From positions 1-56,347 of the forward strand of contig NZ_CALIMY010000099.1 in assembly GCF_938045205.1 (NCBI RefSeq): a stretch of 56,347 nucleotides of DNA, in the 5' to 3' direction. The position numbers and the translations under genes are program-made. The DNA is from an uncultured Campylobacter sp. (lineage in GTDB: Bacteria; Campylobacterota; Campylobacteria; Campylobacterales; Campylobacteraceae). Of this stretch, positions 26,843 to 35,902 are shown piece by piece. Under the pieces are notes generated by a model, which saw only the letters and a list, made by a program, of their open reading frames with translations, had not been told where the DNA came from and did no database searches. The stretch's first letter is position 1. Every line of letters starts with the position of its first letter.

Positions 26843-26848
26843 TACAAT
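26843..26848 (+). promoter_or_regulatory. -10 box for the 138-residue protein
   Basis: TACAAT (context AGCTACAATCGCG), 27 bases before the ATG at 26875. Confidence 0.5.
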
Positions 26849-26874
26849 CGCGCATATCATTTAAAAGGAATTTT

Positions 26875-27291
26875 ATGGACAAGCAAACGGCATTAGACTT
26901 TTTGAGACTTCATCAGCCGATGCCTGCGCAGCTTTCGGATCAGCTCGCGGCAGAGTTTCGCGCGGTACGGGAGTTTTTGCGTGATAATCCCTGCGACGAG
27001 GCGCTTGAGCCGCTTTTGCGCTCGCTAAATGAGGGCGACGGCGCAAGTGAATATCCGCTCGTGGACGAGGTATTGGGCGCGGCGGACGATGCTGCTGCGG
27101 TAGCTGCGCTTAGAGCGGTCTTAGAAGATCCGAGCACGGGCAGCGGAGCGCGATTTTGGGCGACGCTTTTTAGCGTGAGCTTCGTCCGTAAGGAGCTCAT
27201 CGCAAGCCTGGAGACATCGCTTAAATACGCAAACGATGATTTGATCGAGCTTACGAAGGAGCAGATCGAAATGTTTAAGCAGCTGACGTAA
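26875..27291 (+). CDS. Acidic alpha-helical protein, unknown
   Basis: Not recognised. A 138-residue acidic cytoplasmic protein, probably all-helical, with Ala/Leu/Asp-rich segments (LGAADDAAAVAALRAVLED) that look like HEAT-type helix pairs. AAAAGGAA precedes the ATG, and it has its own -10 box and lies after the haoCA terminator. No signal, Cys pair or known active site was seen. Confidence 0.7.
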   Translation: MDKQTALDFLRLHQPMPAQLSDQLAAEFRAVREFLRDNPCDEALEPLLRSLNEGDGASEYPLVDEVLGAADDAAAVAALRAVLEDPSTGSGARFWATLFSVSFVRKELIASLETSLKYANDDLIELTKEQIEMFKQLT

Positions 27292-28534
27292 AGCTAGCTG
27301 CGTAACTTATAGTTGCGCCTTGCTCACCAGATTGCGCTGCTACAAAGCAAATCCAAATTTATAAAAATCGGCTTAATCGAAGGTTGCTTTTAAATTTTAA
27401 AATTTTGCGGTCGCTTAAAATTTTTTAGAGGCTACGATTACGAAAGAGGCGCACTTTATTTTCTATGGGCTGTGACAGGCGCCCTGTGCGAGGATTGCTA
27501 TCGGCAAAGATATAGCCGTCGCCGCTAAGTGCGAGTGGCACAGGCACCGCGAGATATGTATCTAGGAGGGTAGAAATTTCACGGCGTCGTTTGAAGTAAA
27601 ATTTTAAATCTGCGGGCTTGTGATAGAATTTAAGTCGTAATAATGAAGCAGAATTTAATATGCGGCGAGCATGACGCTGAAATTTTAAGCTTGCGTCGCG
27701 CAGTGACTGGATTTCGCTCAGTGCGATCCGTACGAAATTTTAAGCCGTAAAGATAAAGCGGAATTTCTCATACGCGATTTTTTTGAGACGAAATTTTAAG
27801 CAATGAGTTTGAGGCGGAATTCTGAGGCGTGAGTTAGATTATAAACTTACACCGTCGGTAGAGGATACCGCGCCTTTTTTGCTCTGAGAACTCCTACCGC
27901 ACGGCAAAGAATTTTGCGCCATTTTGCACTACAGCTATGGATCTCGACCACGCAGTGAGCAAGGTTGCGCTGCGCTATGCGACTAAGGATACTGCGCCAT
28001 TTCGCAAGCGATCTTGTAGCGAGATTAGGCTATGAGCCTTGACGCACGACATAGAAATTTGCATGGTGTGATCCGTGCAGGATTAGATGGCGCAGATTTT
28101 GCGCCTCCATCTGCACCGCCAAAAAATTCTACCGAGCGGAGTTGTGATCTAGAAATTTTGCAGCGGCACGAAATCTTCTAGCGCGGATTTTGAGCTTGCG
28201 TAAAATTTCGCACCGCTAGCATGTGAGAGACCTGAAATTTTAAATTGCATGTCACTTTAAAATTTTAAACTTATGAATTTGACCCGCACTTACTTTTAAA
28301 TCCTAATTCCACACCATGTTTGGCGATGAAATTTTAAAATTTCATCGCGCCAAGAGCAGCTCGATCAATCGGCGGACGCAGTAAAAATAAGATAGATAAA
28401 ATGCATCAGCGCGTGAAGCGGGGCTAAATTTAAATCGCTGGCTAAATTTTAAAGCGTGGCCTAGATCGCCTGCGGGCGCTCGACCTCGGCTTTAAAATAG
28501 TTAAATTTAGCTCTGCGCCCGCGAGACGCTTCGG
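27292..28534. other. 1.24-kb gene-free region
   Basis: No credible coding sequence on either strand. The main structure is a degenerate tandem array (listed separately at 27626-27842). Elsewhere GAAATTTTAA and GCGCCA words recur, including an inverted repeat around 28328-28355 (GATGAAATTTTAAAATTTCATC). Confidence 0.5.
27626..27842. repeat. Degenerate tandem array, four units of 53-56 bp
   Basis: Units start at 27626, 27679, 27734 and 27790. Each opens with GAA(A)TTTTAAG(C/T) and most carry GCGGAATTT or CAGAATTT about 20 bases further on. Sequence between these anchors varies, so this is an array of conserved anchors with diverged fillers. Confidence 0.6.
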
Positions 28535-28753
28535 CTACCTGATTTTTGCGGTGCCGAAGCAAAGTCCGTTTTCGTTGCACTGCATATTTTCTATCTGCGG
28601 ATCCTCGCTTTCGCCGCAAATTTGGATCATCTGATGCGACGCCTCGTCCATTTTGGGCTCGCTGCAATGCGAAACGCCGGGCTCTGGATGCTCAGGATTG
28701 GAGCAAGCGCATACAAACAGCGCTGCGCAGGCGAATAAGAGGGAGTTTTTCAT
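28535..28753 (-). CDS. Small Cys-rich lipoprotein, unknown
   Basis: A 72-residue predicted lipoprotein. The signal ends in a lipobox-like ALFVCAC, with the lipidated Cys at about residue 15 or 17. The mature part has four further Cys (SHCSE, QICGE, MQCNENGLC). AAAAGGAT lies before the ATG. No family was recognised. It lies divergent from the Met/His-rich membrane protein gene about 300 bases away. Confidence 0.65.
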   Translation of the reverse strand: MKNSLLFACAALFVCACSNPEHPEPGVSHCSEPKMDEASHQMIQICGESEDPQIENMQCNENGLCFGTAKIR

Positions 28754-28965
28754 TCTGAATCCTTTTAAAAAATTTTGTAATTCTATCTTTGCAAAGCTGA
28801 AATTTTACGGAATTTAAAGCGTTTTGGCTAAATTTAATGCAGCTGCATCTGCAAATATAAATTTTCTAAATTTCACGTTAGATACGAAGAGGCGGCGTGC
28901 GAGGCGAGATAAATTTAATATTTGTGAGCGAGTTTTAAGACGCAGCCCAAATCGTTTTACGGAAA

Positions 28966-28995
28966 GATAAGATTAAAGGCGCACTTAATCTTATC
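28966..28995. promoter_or_regulatory. Perfect 11-bp inverted repeat upstream of the Met/His-rich gene
   Basis: GATAAGATTAA (28966-28976) and TTAATCTTATC (28985-28995) are exact reverse complements around an eight-base spacer. It lies just upstream of a TAGAAT -10 candidate (29027-29032). A regulator binding site or a weak terminator are both possible. The rest of 28754-29063 is gene-free. Confidence 0.5.
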
Positions 28996-29063
28996 TATTG
29001 TTTTAAAATTTTTTACCGAAAGCTGCTAGAATTACGCCCTTTAAACCAAAATAAGGAGAAAAC

Positions 29064-29669
29064 ATGGCAATGACGAATTACATGGAACTTTTGATGGCAA
29101 ATCAGCCGTGGAATTTGATTTTATTTATGGCGGTGCCGATGGGCTTAGCAGAAGCGATAGTAGCGAGCGAATTTTTTAGCTTGTACCGCGCGAAGGAGGG
29201 CTCTTTGGCGCTAAAAATCAATAAATGCCTTAGCATCATTCTCGGCGCTTATTTTACGATATTAATCATTTACGTAGCGGTTAAAATTTTGCCCGTCATT
29301 CATTTACGTGGCGCTGCGGACGCCTTAGCTTTGGCGGCATACGTAGCGGCGGCGCTGCCTGCGCTGGTGCTGCTACTTTTGGAGCTCGGAGTTATCGCAA
29401 AAGGAGCGGAATTTAGAGCTAGGCTTAAATTTCATTTCTTGGCGCTGATTGTATTTTTGGTGCTAGGACACATCGCGATGATTTTTGGAATGACCGATCC
29501 AGGTATGAGCGGCATGGAACATTCTATGATGGATCATGGCTCGATGAGTGGGATGAGCCACGATATGGGTTCGATGGAGGGGATGGATCATTCGCATATG
29601 AATCATGGCTCGATGGAGAACATGGATCATGGCGGCATGGATCACTCAAAGATGGAGCATTCACATTAA
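29064..29669 (+). CDS. Membrane protein with Met/His-rich metal-binding tail
   Basis: 201 residues: four to five helices (about 15-150), then a tail of about 45 residues built from Met, His, Gly, Asp and Ser (DHGSMSGMSHDMGSMEGMD style). Met/His tails of this kind bind copper or silver. AAGGAG precedes the ATG. The helical part resembles a family annotated only as permease or DUF. Because it lies between haoCA and the mcc genes, copper handling for MccA is an attractive guess, but not proven. It is preceded by a perfect inverted repeat. Confidence 0.75.
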   Translation: MAMTNYMELLMANQPWNLILFMAVPMGLAEAIVASEFFSLYRAKEGSLALKINKCLSIILGAYFTILIIYVAVKILPVIHLRGAADALALAAYVAAALPALVLLLLELGVIAKGAEFRARLKFHFLALIVFLVLGHIAMIFGMTDPGMSGMEHSMMDHGSMSGMSHDMGSMEGMDHSHMNHGSMENMDHGGMDHSKMEHSH

Positions 29670-30062
29670 CTTTAGCATGCCCGGCTTGGGCTAAATTTTA
29701 AATTCTATTCCGCCGAGCTGCGGAGCTGATAGATCTTTATGATTTGATTGCCTTTGTCTGCGAAATGCATATGCAAGCCCCTCTCAAATAAAATTTTACC
29801 GTCTTTCATCTGTCGCCTGCGAGGCGGTAAAATTTAATATCAAGCTTATCGCCCCACCTTTTTATGTTCTTGTGATATTTTTATTCGACTTATACAAGAC
29901 GTAAAGCTCACGTATAGGTAGTTTTCAGTTTAAATTTGCGTGCAAACCGCTTTGGTATATTTTTTAACGTTAGTTTAATGCTAAATTTATATAATCTAAG
30001 TCTAGTTATATTTTAAGAGATGATTAAGAATGAAATGCGCTAAACTTGGAGGCGGATAGAGT
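29670..30062. promoter_or_regulatory. Spacer with hairpin and mccR promoter
   Basis: No gene seen. An 11-bp exact inverted repeat (AAATTTTACCG at 29791-29801 with its complement at 29825-29835) follows the Met/His-rich gene and may end its transcript. A TATAAT at 29990-29995 lies about 70 bases before mccR, behind an AT-rich upstream tract. Confidence 0.5.
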
Positions 30063-30752
30063 ATGCAAGATTACGAATTATTGGACGTTTTGTCCAATAA
30101 AAGGGTTCTTTGTCTAGAGGATGAGCCCGGGATTTTAAAAAATATAACCGAATCACTGCAGCTGTTTTTCGGCGAAGTAGTGGGGGTTAAGGACGGGTTG
30201 GAGGCGCTTGATGAGGCGATGAGCGGTTCGTACGACGCACTGGTTTTTGATATCGGCGTGCCGCATATGGACGGGCTAGAGGTCGTTAAAAAGATCCGTG
30301 CTGCTGGTATCTCGGTGCCGATCGTGATACTTTCGAGCCACACCGAGCAGGAGTATCTGTGGCGGGCGGTGGAGCTTAAGATCACTAGGTATCTGCCTAA
30401 GCCGTACGATAAAAACGCCTTTATAAAGGCGCTGCAAGACGTCGCTGCGGAGCTGATAAATCACGCGCCGATATTTAGCATAAGCAGTGAGTTGAAGTAT
30501 GATTTTGCCAAAAAGATCATCTACGTCAAAGACAGCGCCTGTCATCTTTCCAAAAGCGAGAGCAAGCTTTTGGAGTACTTCTTAGCGCGCAAAAATCAAA
30601 CCGTAACCTACGAGCAGTTATTCGACTATATGTGGGAGTTCGAGCAGCCTAGCAAGGAAGCGATTAAGGCGATCGTCAAAGAGCTGCGCCGCAAGATCGG
30701 CAAGGACGTGATCAAAAATTTATATGCGGTGGGGTATCTCTTTGAAGTATAA
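30063..30752 (+). CDS. mccR: Response regulator MccR, OmpR/PhoB type
   Basis: A 229-residue DNA-binding regulator. The receiver domain has the acidic pair E19/D20, phospho-acceptor D63 (LVFDIGVPHMDG) and Lys in LPKPYD; the C-terminal half is a winged helix (YEQLFDYMW...VKELRRKIG). GGAGG lies ten bases before the ATG. It overlaps the sensor gene by about 10-29 bases. Its position directly ahead of the sulfite reductase genes matches MccR of the Wolinella mcc cluster; the letter is transferred on that basis. Confidence 0.85.
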   Translation: MQDYELLDVLSNKRVLCLEDEPGILKNITESLQLFFGEVVGVKDGLEALDEAMSGSYDALVFDIGVPHMDGLEVVKKIRAAGISVPIVILSSHTEQEYLWRAVELKITRYLPKPYDKNAFIKALQDVAAELINHAPIFSISSELKYDFAKKIIYVKDSACHLSKSESKLLEYFLARKNQTVTYEQLFDYMWEFEQPSKEAIKAIVKELRRKIGKDVIKNLYAVGYLFEV

Positions 30753-32160
30753 ATTTAAATTTATCGTAGCGCTTTTCGTGCTGCTATATATTATAATTAC
30801 GGCTTTGGTTTTTAACTTCTACCGCGAGCTTGCGCTAAAGGACACGAGGCGCGAGGCGTTTTATATCCTAGATACGATGAATGCGGTGCGCGACTACGTC
30901 TCGACCGTGCAGCGCCCGCTAATAAACGAGCTTAAAGAAAAAAAGCTTCTAAGCGAGGACTTTTTCGATCCGAGGCTGATGTCCTCGACCTACATAACGC
31001 GCGAAATTTATAAAATTCAGCTCGCCAAAAATCACATTAACTACGACTACAAGCTCGTCGCTACCGATCCGCTCAATCCCGAGCACGCTGGAAGCGAGTT
31101 TGAGAATGAAATTTTAGAGGGCTTTAAAGAAAGCAAATATAAAGAATATTCCAGAATCGTCTATGATAAAGAGGGCGCCTCGTATCTTTTGAGCCTGCCG
31201 ATAACAAACTCTCAGCCTTCGTGCACCGAGTGCCACAGCATCAACGCAGCGCCTAAAAAGATGCAAGAGCTCTACGGAGATGTGGGAAATTTTAAAGGCG
31301 GCCTGGGCGATACGATCGCGATGATAAGCTTTAAAATTCCGATAAAAAGCATTCTGCTCTATCACACCAAAGAGTTTGTCGTTAGCGGCCTAAGCTTGCT
31401 TGCAGTGTTTTTGATCTGTATATTTTGTATCTATAAAATTCACAAAAAAAACGCGACTTTAAAGATGCAAACGCAGCTTTTACTGATAAATCAAAGCCGC
31501 CTCGCGCTCATGGGCGAGATGATCGGCAATATCTCGCACCAGTGGCGCCAGCCGCTATCGCAGATCAGCTCTACGCTTATAAATTTAGAGCTTTACAACG
31601 AGCGAGGCAAGCTCTCAAAAGAGAGGCTCGAAGGCGGCATAAAAGACGCGGGCGAGCAGGTGAAATTTATGAGCGATACGATCGAAGATTTTAAAAATTT
31701 CTTCAATCCGAACATGCCAAAGAAAGAATTTAGCGCCAGCGAGGCGATCGAGCAGGCGCGTAAAATTTTAAACGCCTCGCTTAAAAAGCATGTCATCGAC
31801 ATAAGCGTGCGGGTAGAGGAGAATTTTACGCTTTACGGCAACGTAAACGAGCTCATCCAGGTGCTAATAAATATCATAAACAACGCAAAAGAGGCGTTTT
31901 TGGACGTGCCGCTTAAACGGCGCGAGATTAAAATTCGCTCGTTTTTAAAGCAGGGCGAGCGAGTGATTACGATCGAAAATAACGCAAGCCGCATCGATGA
32001 AGCGCAGCTAGATAAAATTTTTGAGCCGCACTTTACGACAAAACAGCAGGGTAGTGGGCTTGGGCTATATATGAGCAAGATGATAATCGAAAAAAATGGA
32101 GGAAGCATAAGCGCTGCGAATTCCGACGACGGCGCGATATTTACGATATCTTTTCGTTAA
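30724..32160 (+). CDS. mccS: Sensor histidine kinase MccS with periplasmic haem-c motif
   Basis: 478 residues. A first helix (about 10-32), a periplasmic sensor of about 180 residues, a second helix (about 218-240), and a kinase core with H272 in NISHQWRQPLSQ, the N box (NIINNAKEA), and HFTTKQQGSGLGLYMSK. The periplasmic domain contains CTECH at 167-171, a CXXCH haem-c site, as in DUF3365/Tll0287-like sensors. The ATG at 30724 lies in mccR; a TTG at 30742 would remove six residues and leaves a better membrane start. It should sense a redox or sulfur signal and act through MccR. Confidence 0.87.
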   Translation: MRWGISLKYKFKFIVALFVLLYIIITALVFNFYRELALKDTRREAFYILDTMNAVRDYVSTVQRPLINELKEKKLLSEDFFDPRLMSSTYITREIYKIQLAKNHINYDYKLVATDPLNPEHAGSEFENEILEGFKESKYKEYSRIVYDKEGASYLLSLPITNSQPSCTECHSINAAPKKMQELYGDVGNFKGGLGDTIAMISFKIPIKSILLYHTKEFVVSGLSLLAVFLICIFCIYKIHKKNATLKMQTQLLLINQSRLALMGEMIGNISHQWRQPLSQISSTLINLELYNERGKLSKERLEGGIKDAGEQVKFMSDTIEDFKNFFNPNMPKKEFSASEAIEQARKILNASLKKHVIDISVRVEENFTLYGNVNELIQVLINIINNAKEAFLDVPLKRREIKIRSFLKQGERVITIENNASRIDEAQLDKIFEPHFTTKQQGSGLGLYMSKMIIEKNGGSISAANSDDGAIFTISFR

Positions 32161-32206
32161 ATTTAGACTTCATTAAATTTCTCCCTTTTTCACCCTTTTT
32201 TGTTGA

Positions 32207-32212
32207 TATTAT
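32207..32212 (+). promoter_or_regulatory. Candidate -10 box for the mcc operon
   Basis: TATTAT in the 104-bp gap before mccA, 53 bases upstream of the ATG and after a C/T-rich run (CTCCCTTTTTCACCC). This gap is where an MccR site would be expected. A strong AAAGGAGG follows at 32254. Confidence 0.35.
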
Positions 32213-32264
32213 TTTGAGCGTAGAACTTTGCTAATTTAAAATTTCGATTTTCAAAGGAGGAGCC

Positions 32265-34340
32265 ATGAAAAAATGGAATAAGATGCTACTAGGCGCGCTA
32301 GCCTGTATTAGCATTTTTGCCGCAGGAGCCTGTGCTGATGAAGGCATGGGGCATGAGATGGAAATGTCGCAAAAATCGCGCGACGTCATCGCAAATCCTA
32401 AGGGCACGTTGCAAAGCAGAGGCGTCATATCCTTGCAGGACTACGTCGTAGAAGAGCGAGAGATGTATGACTGGCTATTTAAAAATCACCCGATTTTTAC
32501 CAAATACGGCGGTAAGACGGTCGGTAAGATGGATGTACACGACCGAGGTTTGGAGTGGCTTGCGGAAGGGCATGGATTTGACTTTTCAAAGGCTAGTAAA
32601 AGAGACGACGGCAAGGGCTATAGCTCTATGATGTATAGAATCCCTGCGGGCTCTTCGCTGCAATTTCCGAATAAATTCATAGGTCCTGAAAAATGCGGCG
32701 AGTGCCACCCTGCGCAGTATGAGACATGGAGCAGATCGCGCCACGCCACTACTATCCGCTTTCCTGGCGAGCACCCGGAGGTTAATAACAACCTAACCGA
32801 TCCGGTATTTAGCCCGGATACGGCGTCGATCCTTCCAAAAGGTATTACCCCTGACGTAATTTATGCGACCGTGGGACACCTAAGGACAAAATTTGGCTAC
32901 GTAGATGCATGGCTTCTACGCGGAACCTATCACGTAGAGGGCGGCTTGCTACGAGACGGCACCGGTCAGATCGTAGCCGGCGGTAACCAATTCCAAAGGA
33001 CTTGGGCGTTAAATTTAGACGATGAGACGGTCAAAAAGATTAAAAAGATCGTTCCGGAATTCCCGGAAACTCTAGCCGATTATGGCGATAACGGCGGTTA
33101 CGTAAGAGGTCTTGCGTCGTATGCTGCAAAATACAAAAAATCGATGTTTTTCCAAGCAAACAGCTCGTATTGCGAAGTCTGCCACCCATTCAAATTCGAT
33201 TTTAAAACTAAGAAAGAATTCTATGCTGCTTTGGGTAACGCAAAAGAGCTTCAAAAGCACACTATCTCCAAGGGTATCACCTGCGAAGAGTGCCATGGAG
33301 CGGGCGGTCACCTTGACGGCGCTACAAATTTTAGAACCTCAAACTGCGAACGCTGCCACCAAAGATTTAACTATAGCCCTGATTTAGCTCGTGCTAATCC
33401 GCTAAACAACGGAAATCCCGATCTATCTCTTAGCTCTAAATTTAAATCTATGGGTCCAGGATGTGGCTCTGAAGGCTCACAATCATACTTTACCGCTCAC
33501 TACGAGAAGGGTATGCGCTGCGTAACCTGCCACGATCCGCACGATAACACCGGACCGGTAGTTGGCGATAAAACCGTCAAGGGCGTAAATTATAACTCCG
33601 AGCAGGGCTATTTGAGTGCGTTTTATACAAAGCCTAAGATCACAAAAGAGTGCAAAGATTGCCACCAAGAGCAAGCCTATATCGCTGCAAGAGCCGATAC
33701 GCATAAAGACAACACCTGCGCATCTTGCCACATGCCGTTTATGATGAGTTGCGAGAACTTCTACGCTATTCAGTTCCAAGACAACGCGGGATTTGATACT
33801 CAAAGAAGATCTCACATCTGGAAGATCGACATCGATCCTACTAGAAAATCTCTAGTCGCAGGCGATGCCGCTAAAGGTCCAAGAGATGCGAAAGATTGGC
33901 ACTTCCAAAGAAATAAAGATGGACGAAATTTCGTCGATCTTATGTGGTCGTGCGCACGAACCTCGTGGGCGGATAAAGATATGCAAGATACTAAAGGCTG
34001 CCACAGCCCTGTCGTTTCCGAGCTAAAAGAGACGCTTCATTTCAAGAATCAAAAGCAGGTTTACGATGAGGTTATGGGCTGGCAAACTCCAATTAAGAGC
34101 GATTTCTCGCAAGTTAAGATCGGTATTCAGGGAATTTACTCGATCCTTGAGACCAAAAAGCTTGACTCCAGCGATAAAACTCGCGTTTACGAGCTGATCG
34201 AAAAAGCTCAAGACACCGTCGATCTTATCGAAAAAGACGGCTCATGGGGAATGCATGGCTTTAAATATACTAAGCAAAGGCTAGAAGCCGCTAAAGAGTA
34301 TATCAAAGAGGCTCAAAGAATTCTAAATAATAATTTATAA
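32265..34340 (+). CDS. mccA: Octahaem sulfite reductase MccA
   Basis: A 691-residue periplasmic enzyme reducing sulfite to sulfide. Signal peptide 1-24. Seven CXXCH sites begin at about residues 144, 303, 340, 362, 420, 463 and 486. The eighth is the diagnostic CX15CH: C563 and C579-H580. Two cysteines outside haem motifs, C400 (GPGCGSEG) and C496 (MSCENF), sit where MccA binds its Cu(I). Everything needed for the haem-copper site therefore appears present. AAAGGAGG precedes the ATG. The following genes supply folding, electron input, haem attachment and probably copper. Confidence 0.95.
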   Translation: MKKWNKMLLGALACISIFAAGACADEGMGHEMEMSQKSRDVIANPKGTLQSRGVISLQDYVVEEREMYDWLFKNHPIFTKYGGKTVGKMDVHDRGLEWLAEGHGFDFSKASKRDDGKGYSSMMYRIPAGSSLQFPNKFIGPEKCGECHPAQYETWSRSRHATTIRFPGEHPEVNNNLTDPVFSPDTASILPKGITPDVIYATVGHLRTKFGYVDAWLLRGTYHVEGGLLRDGTGQIVAGGNQFQRTWALNLDDETVKKIKKIVPEFPETLADYGDNGGYVRGLASYAAKYKKSMFFQANSSYCEVCHPFKFDFKTKKEFYAALGNAKELQKHTISKGITCEECHGAGGHLDGATNFRTSNCERCHQRFNYSPDLARANPLNNGNPDLSLSSKFKSMGPGCGSEGSQSYFTAHYEKGMRCVTCHDPHDNTGPVVGDKTVKGVNYNSEQGYLSAFYTKPKITKECKDCHQEQAYIAARADTHKDNTCASCHMPFMMSCENFYAIQFQDNAGFDTQRRSHIWKIDIDPTRKSLVAGDAAKGPRDAKDWHFQRNKDGRNFVDLMWSCARTSWADKDMQDTKGCHSPVVSELKETLHFKNQKQVYDEVMGWQTPIKSDFSQVKIGIQGIYSILETKKLDSSDKTRVYELIEKAQDTVDLIEKDGSWGMHGFKYTKQRLEAAKEYIKEAQRILNNNL

Positions 34341-34344
34341 TTCT

Positions 34345-34374
34345 TTCGGGGTCGCGTAAGTTCGCGGCCCCGAA
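34345..34374 (+). promoter_or_regulatory. Strong stem-loop between mccA and mccB
   Basis: A 12-bp stem (TTCGGGGTCGCG with CGCGGCCCCGAA, one G-U pair) around TAAGTT, five bases after the mccA stop. Only ATTT follows, so full termination is unlikely. It could protect the mccA message 3' end or lower expression of the downstream genes. Confidence 0.65.
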
Positions 34375-34391
34375 ATTTAAAAGGCAAATGT

Positions 34392-35165
34392 ATGCAAAAA
34401 AGACTAAAAATTTTCTTGCCTATCGTTTTGGCAAGCTGCGCGTTGGGCGCGAATTTAACTACGCAAGAACAAAAAGAATCTTATAGCATCGGAGCTTCTA
34501 CCGGAAGCTATGTTTCAAACCAGCTGCATTCACAAGCCGCATTAGGCGTCAAATACGACTTAGATGCGGTGATAGAGGGGTTTTTGGACGCTCTTAAAAA
34601 GCAGCAGAAGCTAAAAGATGAGGAAATTATTGCGCTTTTGAATCAAAGAGCCGATAAACTAAATAAGATCGTAGAAACAAATTCCAAAGCGGAGCTTGAT
34701 AAAAATTTAAAAGCAGGCAAGGAATTTATGGCGAAAAATGCCAAAAATCCGGACGTTAAAACCACAAAATCCGGTCTTCAATATGAAATTTTAAAGCTAG
34801 GTATGGGCGAAAAGCCAAAGCCTGAGAGCGTAGTAGTGATGAACTACAAGGCGTATTTGACGAATGGTAGTGTATTTGACGATACTTTCGCATCTAAAAT
34901 TCCGGCGCATCTTTCTATGATAGGCTTAATCGACGGATTGCGCGAGGGGTTGCTTTTGATGAATACAGGCTCGAAATATAAATTTACAATCCCTAGTAAT
35001 TTAGCCTACGGCAACGTGGACGTAGATAGAATTCCTGCGGGTTCTGTAGTAATTTTTGAAGCCGAATTACTAAAGGTTTTAAAGCCCGGTGAGCTTGCCG
35101 ATGCGGCGAAAAAGCTTAGCGAGAGCGAGGCTAAAAGCTTTCACGACGCGAATAAAACAAAGTAG
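34392..35165 (+). CDS. mccB: Periplasmic FKBP-type prolyl isomerase MccB
   Basis: 257 residues. Signal peptide about 1-20, an N-terminal dimerisation region (SYSIGASTGSYVSNQL), then an FKBP domain (YEILKLGMGE to IFEAELLKV) with VFDDTF and the active-site-flanking LAYGN. It probably helps fold MccA, which has a copper and haem-rich core. It lies between mccA and mccC as in Wolinella. The usual FKBP DG and F.VG positions are weakened (LSMIGLIDGL), so activity could be reduced. Confidence 0.87.
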   Translation: MQKRLKIFLPIVLASCALGANLTTQEQKESYSIGASTGSYVSNQLHSQAALGVKYDLDAVIEGFLDALKKQQKLKDEEIIALLNQRADKLNKIVETNSKAELDKNLKAGKEFMAKNAKNPDVKTTKSGLQYEILKLGMGEKPKPESVVVMNYKAYLTNGSVFDDTFASKIPAHLSMIGLIDGLREGLLLMNTGSKYKFTIPSNLAYGNVDVDRIPAGSVVIFEAELLKVLKPGELADAAKKLSESEAKSFHDANKTK

Positions 35166-35193
35166 TTTTGCTTAAATTTAGTCGGAGGAGAAT

Positions 35194-35901
35194 ATGCAAA
35201 AGCAAAGAAGAAATTTTATAAAATCCGCCGCACTCGGCTCTTTGGGGCTCGGCGCAATCGCCTCAAGCTTGCTCGCACAAAACGGCACAGATAAAAGTGC
35301 GCAAGATGTAAACGCAAGTGCTAAAAAGCAAGAGCCGAAAAAGCCGCACTACGGTATGATCTTCGATCAGAACAAATGCGTCGGCTGTACCGACTGCGAG
35401 ATCGCCTGTAAAAAGGTAAATTTGGTTCCGAAAGGCCAAATGAGGCTTTTTATAGAGGACAAAACCGATCCGCTAAATTTGAAAGAAAAACGCTATGTTA
35501 GAGTATCTTGTCAGCAGTGCGAGGACGCGCCGTGCGTGAACGTCTGCCCGACCAAAGCCTGTCACAAGGACGAAAAAACCGGCATCACGACGATGAACAC
35601 CGACGACTGCATCGCCTGTAAATACTGCATCGTCGCCTGTCCTTACGATGTGCGCTTCATAAATCACGAAACAAGAGCCGCGGAGAGCTGCAACTTCTGC
35701 TTGGATACGAATTTAAAAGACGGTCACGAGCCCGCCTGCATTGAGGCGTGCAGATACGAGGCGATCGTATTTGGCGATCTAAACGACGAAGAATCGCACA
35801 TCAGCCAGCTACTTCGCGTAAAAGACAGCCTGCGTATGCATCCTGAGTGCGGCACGAAGCCGAGCCTGCGCTATATTCCTGCGGTAAAACTAGGGGTGTG
35901 A
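35194..35901 (+). CDS. mccC: Ferredoxin-like Fe-S protein MccC (NrfC type)
   Basis: A periplasmic electron carrier of 235 residues. A twin-arginine signal (RRNFIKSAAL) is at the N-terminus. Sixteen Cys form four [4Fe-4S] binding groups: CVGCTDCEIAC, CQQCEDAPCVNVC, CIACKYCIVAC and CNFCLDTN...CIEAC. It passes electrons from the membrane subunit MccD towards MccA. GGAGGAG precedes the ATG, and mccD starts one base after its stop. Confidence 0.92.
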   Translation: MQKQRRNFIKSAALGSLGLGAIASSLLAQNGTDKSAQDVNASAKKQEPKKPHYGMIFDQNKCVGCTDCEIACKKVNLVPKGQMRLFIEDKTDPLNLKEKRYVRVSCQQCEDAPCVNVCPTKACHKDEKTGITTMNTDDCIACKYCIVACPYDVRFINHETRAAESCNFCLDTNLKDGHEPACIEACRYEAIVFGDLNDEESHISQLLRVKDSLRMHPECGTKPSLRYIPAVKLGV

Positions 35902-35902
35902 T

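Noticed and set aside
27626..27842. CRISPR array
   Set aside because: Only a short AT anchor is conserved, there are four units, and no repeat of 20 or more identical bases or cas genes are present.
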